Source of the DNA: G963555815 sp965249615 [NCBI: bacterium]
GTDB lineage: Bacteria; UBA8248; JACPRG01
Assembly: GCA_965249615.1 (NCBI GenBank)
Contig: CBDFMI010000006.1
Span: forward strand, 1-64,000
Reading direction: 5' to 3'
DNA length: 64,000 nucleotides
The position numbers and the translations under genes were made by a program. The notes beneath the pieces are model-generated. The model was not told the origin of the DNA. It did no database searches and worked only from the letters and a program-made list of their open reading frames with translations. Positions 1 through 8,694 of this stretch are shown here, one piece after another (the first letter of the stretch is position 1; the number at the start of each line of letters is the position of its first letter).

Positions 1-953
1 GCCGGGTCTTTGGAGATAATCATGGCGGCCATGAATTTTGGGACGAAATTTCTAGTCTCGGAAGAGATGTGGCGGGTTCGAGCGAGGCTCCAAAAAGTTT
101 TTCCCTGGATTCGTTTGAGGCCTCTCATGATCCTGCCCTCACCTGCGTTATAGCCGGCCTGGGCCAGATCCCAGGAACGAAACAGGTCATATAGGTCCTT
201 CAGGTAGTGGGCAGCAGCTCGGGTGGACTTGGCGGGGTCTCGACGCTCGTCGATCCACCAGTTAACGACCAGCCCGTATTTCCTCCCCGTCTTGGGCATA
301 AATTGCCAAAGCCCGCTCGCCCCAGCCCGGGAATAAGCCTTGGGATTAAAGCCACTCTCGATGAGGGCTAGATGGGCAAGATCCTCCGGGAGGTTCTCCT
401 CCTGAAGGATTTGCTTGATCATGGGCATATAACGCCCTGAGTTTTCGAGCCACCTCCTAAAGTGTTTTCGACTCCGCGCCTGAAAGTGGTCCAGGTGCCG
501 CTGGACGTGGGCATTCATCACGACGGGGACCGGAAGGTAGTCCAACTCCTCCCCATCGCCTTCTGACGGAGGTACCACCTCCTCAGGAACGAAGGATTCC
601 TCGGTGATCTCCTCGGGGGCAGGCACAGAAAGACGGCTCACGGGCCCTTCCTCGGAAGGAGACGGCCCTATGCCCTCAGCTTCCAACCCCGGAGAGCCGA
701 CAGGCTCTTGTTTGGGGACGAGAGATGCCGCCCTTTCCTGTTCCGCGGGAGCGGGTTCTTGCCCCTCTTCAAGGGAAGGGGACTCGATAGACTCCCGGGC
801 CTCAGGAACAGGGGGCCTGCTCTTCAGAAGCCTTGCCCTCAAGTCCTCCTGGAAGATGTAGCTGCCCCCACAGGCACCCAAAAAAAGGAGGGGCAAAAAA
901 AGGGAGGAAAACTTGAGGGAGGGTATTCGCGAGAAGTTTAATCCAAAGGGCAT
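1..953 (-). CDS. MltD-like membrane-bound lytic transglycosylase, lipoprotein (3' end cut by window)
   Basis: The frame stays open from the ATG at 951-953 (a second in-frame ATG sits at 954-956) to the window edge, about 317 codons, with GGAGG just upstream. The N-terminus is a short basic segment, a hydrophobic stretch and a lipobox (LGAC), so an outer-membrane lipoprotein is expected. An acidic, proline-rich linker of about 110 residues follows. The SLT domain then starts with ALIESGFNPKAYS, whose Glu is the catalytic acid of the family, and continues with GLWQFMPKTGRKYG and AGYNAGEGR. These are standard signatures of MltD-type enzymes that cleave the MurNAc-GlcNAc bond of peptidoglycan. 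Any C-terminal LysM repeats would lie outside the window. Confidence 0.88.
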   Translation of the reverse strand, partial: MPFGLNFSRIPSLKFSSLFLPLLFLGACGGSYIFQEDLRARLLKSRPPVPEARESIESPSLEEGQEPAPAEQERAASLVPKQEPVGSPGLEAEGIGPSPSEEGPVSRLSVPAPEEITEESFVPEEVVPPSEGDGEELDYLPVPVVMNAHVQRHLDHFQARSRKHFRRWLENSGRYMPMIKQILQEENLPEDLAHLALIESGFNPKAYSRAGASGLWQFMPKTGRKYGLVVNWWIDERRDPAKSTRAAAHYLKDLYDLFRSWDLAQAGYNAGEGRIMRGLKRIQGKTFWSLARTRHISSETRNFVPKFMAAMIISKDP

Positions 954-956
954 CAT

Positions 957-1306
957 TCCTCCGTCGACCAGCCGCCGACCAAGACAAAACTAAGGTAAGA
1001 GAGAAGGCCCATTTTGTCAAACAAAAAATCGGAATTTCGGCAAACAGCGGGCCTTCAAGACGATAACCTATTCAATAAAAAGAGCCCATATGAGTCCCTC
1101 GCCTTTTGAGCGCCTTCTCGCAGCTAAAAGAGTGCCCGCTGACCTCCCCTTCAAAACCCCCACTTCAATTACCTCAATCCACACAGGGGTGGACTGAGCG
1201 GATTTTATCGATTGAAAGAAACCCTCAGAGGACCCCTATATTCATCGCAGCACTCCAGTGAAAGGCATCCACAGCGGGTGATACATCCGGCCACAACCAT
1301 GAGCCC
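957..1306. other. Intergenic region, divergent promoters expected
   Basis: About 350 bases separate the lytic transglycosylase from the GAF sensor gene. It must hold both start regions, but I see no convincing -35/-10 pair, repeat or RNA gene in it. Confidence 0.5.
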
Positions 1307-2079
1307 ATGGCCTTGTCGGAAGGCCATCGCCTGCATGATGGTCAAGCGGTGGACATGATCCGGTCCGATGGGAAGGAACGAGAACACAGGGGCTTGAGGG
1401 AGGAGCAGATCTCTGAGCCGACGACCCTCGGCCAGGAATTGACGGAAATGCTCCAGCGTGAACTCTTAGAATCTCAGCGGGGGCCCCTGGCCTTGCACAG
1501 CGAACTGGACCGTAAGAATGAAGAACTGCGTGAAAACGCCCGCGCCTTGCAGGAGACCCTAGAGATGGCAGAAAGGCTTTCTGCCGCCACCGAGCGCCTT
1601 GGCTGGGAGGAGGAATTGGAGAACTTCTTCCCCCGGGTCTCCACCGAAGCCACGGGCCGCTTTCAGCCCGATCGCTTTGCCATCTTTTTGATGGAGAAGG
1701 AGCCCTCTCTCCGCTGTGTCTATTCCCGAGGGTTCTCCAGAGGTCCCATGGAGAAGTTCCATCGCCTGGGGGCCTTGGTGGCGCAGGAGGCCTTCCGGCG
1801 AAGGGGCTTTCTCTGCGTGCTAGAGGCCTCCGAGGGTCCCCCGGCAAGTTCGATGTCACGACATTTATCGAAGGAAGGATTTCGAACGCTGGCCGTCATC
1901 CCCCTCATGGTGGGGAAAGAACCGAAAGGGGCCTCTGTCTCTACTACGACCGGGCCCGCCCTTTTACTTCCTACGAAGCTCGGGTGGCAGAATCCTATGG
2001 CCACCATGCCGCCAATATCCTGCAACAACGAGCCTGGGTGAAGTGCAGGTGGGAGGTGATGCGCGATGAACAGCCTTAA
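1307..2079 (+). CDS. GAF-domain sensor protein with internal frameshift
   Basis: The first ~85 residues look like a coiled coil (runs of ELLESQRG, ELDRKNEELRENARALQETL). A GAF-like domain follows from about residue 90 (PDRFAIFLMEKEP, then FRTLAVIPLMV). Near 1920-1935 the frame as written leaves the family pattern and stops at 2041. The next frame carries the expected GAF ending (GLCLYYDRARPFTSYEARVA) and stops at 2079, inside the downstream gene. A one-base indel, real or a sequencing error, is the simplest reading. The restored gene overlaps the sigma54 activator by 14 bases, so the two are probably translationally coupled as sensor and activator, resembling a split NorR/FhlA-type protein. 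The ligand is unknown. Confidence 0.7.
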
Positions 2080-3094
2080 TCTCTCAACGAACGCGGCGAC
2101 CCTTCGGGGCACAGGCCCCAATGGGCTCAAGCCCCTGATGGGGAGAAGCCGGGCCATCGAGGAGCTCTCCCTCGCGGTGGAGCAAATCGCGCAGACGGAT
2201 TATACGGTCGTCCTTCAAGGGGAGACGGGGACAGGCAAAGAGGTCGTCGCCCGCCAGATCCACCAGCGAAGCAACAGAAAGGCTTCGCCCTTCCTCGGCG
2301 TCGACTGCGGGGCGATTCCAGGGCACCTCTTTGAGAGCGAGCTCTTCGGCCACGAGAAGGGGGTCTTCACAGGGGCGGACTCAAAGGTCCAGGGACTCCT
2401 GGCGGTGGCCAAGGGTGGGACCCTGCTCCTGGATGAGATCACGGGCCTCACGCCGGAGATGCAGCGCAAGTTTCTGAGGGTCCTGGAGGCAAAGGCGTTC
2501 CTGCCCATCGGGGGCAAAAAGCCCGTTCCGATGGAGGTGCGAATCCTGGTGGCCACCAATGCGAATCTCGAGGAGGAGGTGAAAAAGGGAAGATTCCGGG
2601 CGGACCTCTATCACCGACTGAGCGAGTTCACCATCAAGGTCCCGGCCCTTCGAGAGAGAAAAGAAGACCTCCCTCACCTGGCCAATCGCTTCCGGGAGGA
2701 AACCAGCGCGGAGTTGAACAAGGAGGTCAAAGGGTTCTCGAAAGAGGCCCTGGACACACTCCTCGCCTATCCTTTCCCGGGCAATGTGCGAGAGCTGAGA
2801 AACATTGTCCGGCGCGCCATGCTCCTGGCCAAGGGGGTCATCGGACCAGAACATTTAAGCTTTATGAACGGCAAGAACGGCTCCAGTGGGAACAATAGCC
2901 GCGTGGACATCGCGTCCTGGCTGGAGGAGGGCTTGAGCTTGACGGAGATGAGTCAGCGCATCGTCGATCAGGTCGAGCGGGAGGCCATCCAGACGGCCCT
3001 GAACCTCGCCAAAAACAATCGATCGAGGGCGGCCCGCGTCCTCCAGATCGACCGAAAAACTCTTTACCAGAAGATGAAGGGGTGTGGGATTTAG
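2066..3094 (+). CDS. Sigma54-dependent transcriptional activator (AAA+ and Fis-type HTH)
   Basis: This 342-residue protein has no receiver domain. Its AAA+ core starts near residue 25 with Walker A GETGTGKE, then the L1 loop written GVFTGA instead of the usual GAFTGA, Walker B GGTLLLDE, and the R-finger region (FRADLYHRL). A Fis-like HTH closes the protein (NRSRAARVLQIDRKTLYQKMK). Such proteins remodel sigma54-RNA polymerase at -24/-12 promoters. The sensory input is probably the overlapping upstream GAF protein. The target is unknown; the TolC-like gene downstream is a candidate by position only, and I saw no clear -24/-12 element before it. Confidence 0.93.
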   Translation: MNSLNLSTNAATLRGTGPNGLKPLMGRSRAIEELSLAVEQIAQTDYTVVLQGETGTGKEVVARQIHQRSNRKASPFLGVDCGAIPGHLFESELFGHEKGVFTGADSKVQGLLAVAKGGTLLLDEITGLTPEMQRKFLRVLEAKAFLPIGGKKPVPMEVRILVATNANLEEEVKKGRFRADLYHRLSEFTIKVPALRERKEDLPHLANRFREETSAELNKEVKGFSKEALDTLLAYPFPGNVRELRNIVRRAMLLAKGVIGPEHLSFMNGKNGSSGNNSRVDIASWLEEGLSLTEMSQRIVDQVEREAIQTALNLAKNNRSRAARVLQIDRKTLYQKMKGCGI

Positions 3095-3181
3095 GACCCC
3101 TCCCAGGGGAGTGGATATCCCACAAGTCTCCCTGATTCTGCCCCATTCCTCTTAGATCCCCATATCTCAAGCCATTCCAGA

Positions 3182-3210
3182 TTGACACATCGAAGAAGAA
3201 GGGCCAAAAT
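3182..3210 (+). promoter_or_regulatory. Candidate sigma70 promoter for the TolC-like gene
   Basis: TTGACA at 3182-3187 is followed after 17 bases by a weak -10 (CAAAAT, 3205-3210). It lies about 90 bases before the TolC start. Based on spacing and the perfect -35 only. Confidence 0.3.
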
Positions 3211-3296
3211 TTTATCTATCCCCTCCCCAGGGTAGGGATATAAAGGGGCCCTTGCCCTCTCCGCCCACTTTCTCCCCATGATGAAGGAGGAACCGC

Positions 3297-4697
3297 ATGC
3301 GATCGATTCGGTGGTGTCCCGTCCTGGCGGTCATCGCCCTTTTGGCCCTCGCTTTTCCCGTGCGGGCAGAGCCGCTTTTGAACCGGGTCCTGACTCTTGA
3401 CGACATCATCAAGATTGCGTTCTCCAGGAACCCTGGACTGAATGCGGCCCGCCGACATGTGGAGGCAGTAGATTTTGGAAGGAAGATCTCGAGGGGCCTT
3501 CGCTTCGGGCGTGGTGAAATTTTTGCAGAGAACCTCTACGCCGGATTTGACGATGTTAACGAGAAACGGCTCATTCCGAGGACGTTCCTTTTCCCGAGCC
3601 GCACTGCCGACGACGTCTTCGGCCGGAACACAATACTCACGGGGATCAGCTACCGCATTCCCATCTACACCGGAGGCCGGATGAAAGCCCAGGTGGAGAC
3701 GAGCGAGCTGGCAGCGCTGGTCTCCCGCCACCAGCTCCAGCAGACGGGGGACGACCTCATCCTGAACCTCTCGGGCACCTTTTATACCCTTCTTCGTTTG
3801 GCCGGGGACATCCAGGCGACGGAGGCCTCCCTCAGGACACTGGAGGAGTCCAAACACGTCGTTCAAGAAGTCGTCCGGGTGGGCCAGAGGCCCAGGGTGG
3901 ACCTCCTCAAGGTCAACACGCGCGTCGCCTCGGTTCATCAGGAGTTGATTCGCAGGCGGAATACCGAGGCTGTGACCCACGGCGCCCTTGCAGCCCTCAT
4001 GGGCCTGGAAGACGTGACCCAACGATTTCAGCTGGCGGGGCCTATGAGCTACACCCCGGAGCCCGTCAATCTACATGAATCCATTCAGGAAGCCCTCGAG
4101 CGCCACCCCGCGTATCAGTCTGCCAAAGAGGAGGTCGCCATTGCGGCGAGACAGGTCCAGGTCGCCCAGTCCCGGAGACTGCCCCAGGTGTCCATGGCGT
4201 TCGTTTTCCGGGGTGCGACCAACGACAATGACATGACGAGAGTGCAGGACGATTTTAGCGCCTCGCTCCTGCTAAAAATCCCGTTCTTCACCGGCGGCGT
4301 CCTGACCGGACAGGCAAGTGAGGCGAAGGCGAGGCTGGCACAGGCGGAGGAGAGGCTGAGAGAAATCCGCCTCTCGATCTCCCGCGAGGTTCAAGAGGCC
4401 TTCTTCCGGCTGAAGGACGCCGAGGCGCGGATTGTCACGGCAGAGGCTGCTCTCGAGGGGGCTTCAGAGGCCCTCCGCATTGAGCGGTTCAAGCTGGATG
4501 TCGGCAAAGGGATGACAAAAGTTGCTTTTCAGAATGACGACAAGGGGACGATCGAGGGTCTCCTTATCGCACAGAGTGAGGAGCTAGAGGCGAGGACGAA
4601 TTCCTTCTCCGCCTTGGCGGATGTTAACATCGCAAAGATGGCCCTTCGCAAAGCCGTCGGCGTCGTCCAACCCATCCGTCCGCTGGATGAGAGATGA
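3297..4697 (+). CDS. TolC-family outer membrane efflux protein
   Basis: 466 residues with a Sec signal peptide (about residues 1-24, ending PVRA-EP) and an AAGGAGG ribosome site just upstream. Two OEP repeats are visible: the first around residues 35-235 (LTLDDIIKIAFSRNPGLNAARR), the second from about 255 (ESIQEALERHPAYQSAKEEVAIA). The alanine- and glutamine-rich helices typical of the TolC coiled-coil tunnel end near LRKAVGVVQPI. It would form the outer-membrane duct of a tripartite pump or type I secretion system. No inner-membrane pump or adaptor gene lies nearby, so its partner must be encoded elsewhere. Confidence 0.9.
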   Translation: MRSIRWCPVLAVIALLALAFPVRAEPLLNRVLTLDDIIKIAFSRNPGLNAARRHVEAVDFGRKISRGLRFGRGEIFAENLYAGFDDVNEKRLIPRTFLFPSRTADDVFGRNTILTGISYRIPIYTGGRMKAQVETSELAALVSRHQLQQTGDDLILNLSGTFYTLLRLAGDIQATEASLRTLEESKHVVQEVVRVGQRPRVDLLKVNTRVASVHQELIRRRNTEAVTHGALAALMGLEDVTQRFQLAGPMSYTPEPVNLHESIQEALERHPAYQSAKEEVAIAARQVQVAQSRRLPQVSMAFVFRGATNDNDMTRVQDDFSASLLLKIPFFTGGVLTGQASEAKARLAQAEERLREIRLSISREVQEAFFRLKDAEARIVTAEAALEGASEALRIERFKLDVGKGMTKVAFQNDDKGTIEGLLIAQSEELEARTNSFSALADVNIAKMALRKAVGVVQPIRPLDER

Positions 4698-4774
4698 GAA
4701 AACGCTCAAGAAGAGGCGAAGGGAAAGCGCTTGGGCGTCAATGGTCATTCAGACATTTTCTGAAATCGATCAAA

Positions 4775-4810
4775 TAAAAAAGGGGCTGCGGGAATTCTCG
4801 CAACCCCTTG
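4775..4810 (-). terminator. Intrinsic terminator downstream of the tRNA-Ala fragment
   Basis: On the minus strand an 11-bp stem (AAGGGGTTGCG pairing CGCAGCCCCTT, one G-T pair) with an 8-base loop is followed by a T run. It sits just past the CCA end of the tRNA remnant, as expected for the original tRNA gene's terminator. Confidence 0.75.
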
Positions 4811-4817
4811 AAATATT

Positions 4818-4868
4818 TGGTGGAGCTGGGGGGGGGTCGAACCCCCGACCTCATGACTGCCAGTCATG
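4818..4868 (-). pseudogene. 3' half of tRNA-Ala(GGC), attachment-site-like scar
   Basis: Reading the minus strand, the sequence has a complete anticodon arm (CATGA, loop CTGGCAG, TCATG; anticodon GGC), the AGGTC variable loop, a T arm with GGTTCGA and the acceptor 3' strand AGCTCCA-CCA. No D arm or 5' acceptor strand follows at 4869 and beyond. One extra C in the T-arm/acceptor run spoils perfect folding. A tRNA retained from the anticodon arm to CCA is what integrases leave at the distal side of an inserted element. The missing half points into the foreign block to the right. Confidence 0.8.
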
Positions 4869-5006
4869 TGGGGATAAAAAGGGAGGTCAGTCAAGGGGTT
4901 TCCCAAAAAATCAAGAGTTTTCAGGTAGATGTTTAGGAGGAAAAGTGGGTGGGGAGGTTATAAGAAAGGTGTGTGAATTATAGTGCTATGCCTAGTAGAC
5001 GATAAT

Positions 5007-6134
5007 TTATCTTATAATGTTTAATGTTTTAAAAGTGATGACTATGTGGCGACATACTTGGAGACTCGAATTTGCAGTGATCTGCTGACCTATCCCCCAA
5101 TATTGTACCACTTTTTGAGTTAGTCTCTGCTCCCCGATAGCTGGAGGTGTGGGGATGCCTGAAGACAGTGGCTCGATGGCCTCTGGTGCTGGCGGCTGGT
5201 AACCCAGGGAGCTGTGGGGTCGGACCCGTGTGTAGTGCTGCCGCCACCGCTCGACAAGCACCTGAGCCTGCCGCAGTGTGTAGAAGATCTCCCTGTTGAG
5301 CATCTCATCTCGCAGCTTCCCGAAGAAGGACTCCACGTAGCCGTTCTCCCCCGGACTGCCCCGCTCGATGTAAAGCGTTCTCACCCCAAGACGGGTCAGC
5401 CAACCTCTAACCGCATTCGCCGTGAACTTCGCCCCGTTGTCTGAGCGGATATAGGCCGGCAGGCCACGCCGGACGAACAACTCGGTGAGTCGGTCCAGGA
5501 CATCCTCGGAGTTCAGCCTTCTCTCTACATCAAGGGCCAGGCACTCCCGGGTGGACTCATCCATCACAGCCAGCATCCGTAAAGGTCGCCCATCGTCCGT
5601 CCTCACAGCCAGGAAGTCGCAGAACCACACGTGATTCCGGTAGGCCGGACACTTGCGAACACAAGAGCCGTCATTTAGCCAAAGGCGTCCTCTCCTGGGC
5701 TGCCGCTTCGGCACCTTCAGCCCCTTCTGGCGCCAGATCCGCTCCACCCACTTGTGATTCACACGCCAACCCTCTATCTGCAACAGAGTTGTTATCCTCC
5801 GGTAGCTGTACCGTCCGTACTCGCTCGCCAACTCCGTGACCCGGACGACCAACCGCCGCTCATCGTCCGAGATGTGTGGACGGTGGCGATGAGTGGAACG
5901 ACACTGACGCAATACCCGGCACGCCCGTCGCTCTGAGACGTGCAACTTCTCTCGAACATGCTCCAGCGCCCGCCGCCGTGCAGGCGGGCTCAGAAGTTTC
6001 CCTGGGCCGCCTCTTTCAAGATGGTGTTTTCGTGCTCCGGTGCCTTCAGTCGTTTCGCCTGGTCCAGGCGCAGGCTTCCGTACTCCTTCCGCCAGCGATA
6101 ATACGTCTGTTCGGTGACGCCGAGTCTTTTGCAA
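5007..6134 (-). CDS. IS3-family transposase OrfB (DDE integrase domain)
   Basis: The useful part begins around 6000 in the OrfB frame (LSPPARRRALEHVREKLHVS). It continues through the HTH-like N-terminal region (ACRVLRQCRSTHR) into an rve-type integrase core: VWFCDFLAVRTDDGRPLRML with the first Asp, YIRSDNGAKFT with the second, and GSPGENGYVESFFGKLRDE with the Glu. RPHSSLGYQPPAPEA is the typical C-terminal signature. It would be expressed by frameshifting from OrfA. The catalytic triad is intact, but the last ~30 residues look like read-through into flanking DNA. Upstream codons to 6134 are probably not translated on their own. Confidence 0.88.
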   Translation of the reverse strand: MQKTRRHRTDVLSLAEGVRKPAPGPGETTEGTGARKHHLERGGPGKLLSPPARRRALEHVREKLHVSERRACRVLRQCRSTHRHRPHISDDERRLVVRVTELASEYGRYSYRRITTLLQIEGWRVNHKWVERIWRQKGLKVPKRQPRRGRLWLNDGSCVRKCPAYRNHVWFCDFLAVRTDDGRPLRMLAVMDESTRECLALDVERRLNSEDVLDRLTELFVRRGLPAYIRSDNGAKFTANAVRGWLTRLGVRTLYIERGSPGENGYVESFFGKLRDEMLNREIFYTLRQAQVLVERWRQHYTRVRPHSSLGYQPPAPEAIEPLSSGIPTPPAIGEQRLTQKVVQYWGIGQQITANSSLQVCRHIVITFKTLNIIR

Positions 6135-6350
6135 ACCTCGACTGTCCTCTGGCCCTGAGCCAGCTCCACCTCGGCTTGGGGTAGCTTGTGAATAATCTGC
6201 TCAGGTGTGAACCGTTCGCGTCTCAAGCGGACCACTAATGACGTATTCGCCACTCTCGAGAAGGTCCTGGGGGGGCCTTGGCTCAGTCCGCGTGGTTGGC
6301 CGGTAGAATCTACAACTGGCACGGTGGCGGTAGGACAATGGGAGTAAGTG
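5080..6350 (-). mobile_element. IS3-family (IS407-like) insertion sequence, ends approximate
   Basis: OrfA and OrfB overlap in -1 phase with a short G/A-rich slip region at their junction. Flanks were scanned for terminal inverted repeats. The best candidate pair (CCCCCAATATTGTACCAC near 5094, CCCATTGTCCTACC on the other strand near 6340) is weak, so the borders are estimates. The element marks the left edge of a block whose genes differ in style from the host genes. Confidence 0.6.
5990..6235 (-). CDS. IS3-family transposase OrfA (HTH), internally shortened
   Basis: A Tn3/IS3-type HTH protein: RRERFTPEQIIHKLPQAEVE, VCKRLGVTEQTYYRWRKEYG, then DQAKRLKAPEHENTILKEAA. I chose the GTG at 6233-6235 because residues before it (frame open to 6322) do not resemble the family. 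Related IS407-group OrfA proteins carry about ten more residues between the RLK-LE-EN heptads and the final LKEA; their absence suggests an internal deletion. The frame stops just after GNF, where OrfB continues in the -1 frame. Confidence 0.75.
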   Translation of the reverse strand: MVRLRRERFTPEQIIHKLPQAEVELAQGQRTVEVCKRLGVTEQTYYRWRKEYGSLRLDQAKRLKAPEHENTILKEAAQGNF

Positions 6351-6417
6351 GCAGGACTGACCGCTTCCGCCGTACCGGCGCCTCACCCCTCGCCATGGCT
6401 CCGTTTCTAGGCGTTGC

Positions 6418-6732
6418 TCATCGAGCTAGATGTGCGGATTCCCACATCCGGCTCTCGGACGATAACATGCGTTCGCCCACAGGTGGCGTGCCGTTCGCGG
6501 GGCAAGGTGGGGTCACTACGTCTTCCCATAGACGCTCGTCCGGGAAGTGCACAATGACGAAGAACGCCGAGAGGGTGTATGCAATCGCCAGGCCCTTTCG
6601 CTTGCTCCCGAGATCGGCGATCCACTGAGCGCCCATGAACGGCAGTCCGCGCAGCCAGGGCAGTCCGTAGATCACCACAACGCCCAACAGGTTGCAGAGA
6701 AAATGGGCCAGCGCGATCTGAAGGGCTGCGGT
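6418..6732 (-). pseudogene. Remnant of a Na+/phosphate symporter (NptA/PNaS-like)
   Basis: The minus strand reads TAALQIALAHFLCNLLG, VVVIYGLPWLRGLPFM and KGLAIAYTLSAFFVIVHF. These resemble the last transmembrane helices of Na/Pi cotransporters (usual form A-QIALAHLLFN). A TAG at 6733-6735 interrupts the frame directly upstream, and what precedes it does not restore the rest of the transporter. Family assignment rests on these short stretches. Confidence 0.45.
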
Positions 6733-6735
6733 CTA

Positions 6736-7131
6736 ATTGCCGCCGGTGACCGCGTGCCATGGGTCGGGGCCACGCCTGACCCGCAGCGATGTCCTGGATT
6801 TCGGCGAGAACCATGTCGTGCCCATCGCTTCCCACGATCACCTGCTTATGGTTCTCGGGAAGGGGTGATTCGTCCGTGGACAGGAATCGCGCGCCCAAGA
6901 GCGCATCCTCAGCGCCGAGGGCCAGCGGTCTGCCGCTGGCTGGGAGAGATTTTTTCTGTTATATGTTTGATAAAGTTGCTATAGGGGAGTGATGGACAAG
7001 CTGGAGAGGTTCAAAGGAGGCTCAACTGAATGAAAAAAACGGTATCGAAGCCCGTCCTTGTGCTGGGATGACGCTCGCATTGGCAGGCAACGCCGCAGCG
7101 ACCCGGCGGAAAAGGCGGGGTCGCGGATCCC
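6736..7131. other. No intact gene seen
   Basis: About 400 bases lie between the symporter remnant and the first beta-barrel gene. The minus strand of 6780-6940 reads ARFLSTDESPLPENHK and similar text without a family match. No promoter, repeat or RNA is evident. Confidence 0.4.
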
Positions 7132-8106
7132 CTAAAACGAAAAGTGGTACTTCAGGTTCACGCTGACCCCGAACATTCCCATGTCGTCTGTCTTGAGCCC
7201 ACCCGACACAGGTTCGCTTAAGTCTCTGCGCAGATTAGACGGGTGACTGCGCAGAAGAGCTGGGTCGACGTAGCCATCGCTGAAGGAATCGAAGTTGACC
7301 CAGCGCCCCTTGACCCCCAGGGTGACCGATTCGGTGAGCGCATAGTCTAACCCGAACAGCACCTGGTAGCCGAACAGCGCGTCGGAAAGCTTGGCTGCAT
7401 GAGTGCTGGCGCTTCCGGCAAGGTTCCGGCGAATCTCGTCCTTGTTGGGCAGCCCGGCGCCCGTTGCAATCGCGTCGGGGTTGGGGTTCCGCGCCCACAG
7501 ATAGCCGTAGTCCATGTCGGTAAAACCCGCGCCAACGCCAAACCCGACGTAGGGCGTGAACCGGCTGCTGTTCAGGAAGTCGAAGTACAGGTTCCCGAAC
7601 AGATTGTGCGAGGTGATGCTGCCTATGCGGTCCGTGGCCGTTATGATTTCCTGGCTCAGCTTGTCGCCGCTGGCCCCGCCGGCGCTGGGAACGTCGGAGG
7701 TCTGGTTGTATTCGGCGGCGCGGTAGAAATATTCAAGTTCGAGGCGAAACCGACCCCACACACGGTCCGGATATTGATCCCGGAGTCTATAGCCCAGCGT
7801 CGCTCCGGTCAGGATACCCTTGGCGCCGTCAAACCTATTCTCCCAGTCGTCGCCCTCACCGCGATTCGGACCCGTACAGTTGTAGTTCTCGTACCCCTCG
7901 GTTTGCGTGACCGTCGCAAACAATGGATTGATGAACTCGTCACACACGCTGGCCCGGTCGTTGGACATGCCGGTCATATCCAAGTCCGGGGCGAAGTTGG
8001 CGCCCAACTCGATGCTCAGGTAAACCCCCGAACCCGCCTGCGCCGGGCTCGGCGCAAAAGCCCATGTTGCGATGACGCAAATCAATAATAAAACAAAACG
8101 TCTCAT
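7132..8106 (-). CDS. Outer-membrane beta-barrel protein, secreted
   Basis: Start chosen at the ATG at 8104-8106 because GGAGGAGG precedes it and a Sec signal peptide follows (MRRFVLLLICVIATW, cleavage after PAQA). The mature protein, about 300 residues, has alternating aromatic/polar strands, glycine-rich turns (YVGFGVGAGF), VLFGLDYALTESVTLGVKG and an aromatic C-terminal strand ending KYHFSF, all typical of OmpA/OmpW-size barrels. It contains several cysteines in its first loop. It is a clear relative of the protein at 8695-9600 (shared YALTE-S/F-VGVKGR, LRSH, SVNLKY). Function unknown; the neighbouring TonB receptor suggests an uptake or surface role. Confidence 0.8.
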   Translation of the reverse strand: MRRFVLLLICVIATWAFAPSPAQAGSGVYLSIELGANFAPDLDMTGMSNDRASVCDEFINPLFATVTQTEGYENYNCTGPNRGEGDDWENRFDGAKGILTGATLGYRLRDQYPDRVWGRFRLELEYFYRAAEYNQTSDVPSAGGASGDKLSQEIITATDRIGSITSHNLFGNLYFDFLNSSRFTPYVGFGVGAGFTDMDYGYLWARNPNPDAIATGAGLPNKDEIRRNLAGSASTHAAKLSDALFGYQVLFGLDYALTESVTLGVKGRWVNFDSFSDGYVDPALLRSHPSNLRRDLSEPVSGGLKTDDMGMFGVSVNLKYHFSF

Positions 8107-8249
8107 GCCCTCCTCCTCCACAGCGCTGACAGTTGTGGAACAGGGACGGAAATATACACTCTGATGGAAGTACATGCTACATTGTACAGGTAATAGCACT
8201 ATTATGGCACGGTTTCGCAATCGCGGGCATCTTACCTCCGCTTTGGGAG

Positions 8250-8651
8250 ATGGTCGGAGCTTCCGCCGCCGGACGATCATGGGAGGACGACACGCCTTTT
8301 CGAGCGAGAATCGCCGCGGCGTTGGTCGCGGCATCAGGCGTTTTGTGCGCGGCGCAGGTCGCTGGCGCGATAAGCGTCGCAGCGTGCGTCGTCTACGCGA
8401 GGACGTCGGATGCCGGCATAGATCTCGATGCGCTCTGCACGAACACCGATTCCTCGGGAGACAGGTGGTTCTCGCTCTCGAAGAGGACCGTGGGCGACAC
8501 CGCGGTCGGTGGCGGCGGCAAGGGCCGCATGGAGTTTCTGGGCGGGGTCGGCAAGTATGCCCGCGTGACCGGGAGCTGCGCCTACACGACTCGTTATCTG
8601 GCGGACAACTTGGTCGTGTCCCAGAGGAGCTGCACGTGGCGCAGGCCGTAA
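8250..8651 (+). CDS. Small secreted protein, hypothetical
   Basis: The C-terminal ~65 residues look real: DRWFSLSKRTVGDTAV, then GRMEFLGGVGKYARVTGSC and AYTTRYLADNLVVSQRSC. They resemble small secreted proteins with a G-G-GKY--V-G-C--TT pattern, which is my recollection of a common hypothetical type. An ATG at 8250 allows a hydrophobic segment (ARIAAALVAASGVLCAAQ) that could be a signal. The frame opens earlier (ATG at 8133), so the start is uncertain. It ends 43 bases before the next barrel gene. Confidence 0.5.
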   Translation: MVGASAAGRSWEDDTPFRARIAAALVAASGVLCAAQVAGAISVAACVVYARTSDAGIDLDALCTNTDSSGDRWFSLSKRTVGDTAVGGGGKGRMEFLGGVGKYARVTGSCAYTTRYLADNLVVSQRSCTWRRP

Positions 8652-8694
8652 AGCGAACCGGCGACGCTCTATCTATTAGGGAGGGGAATCCACC

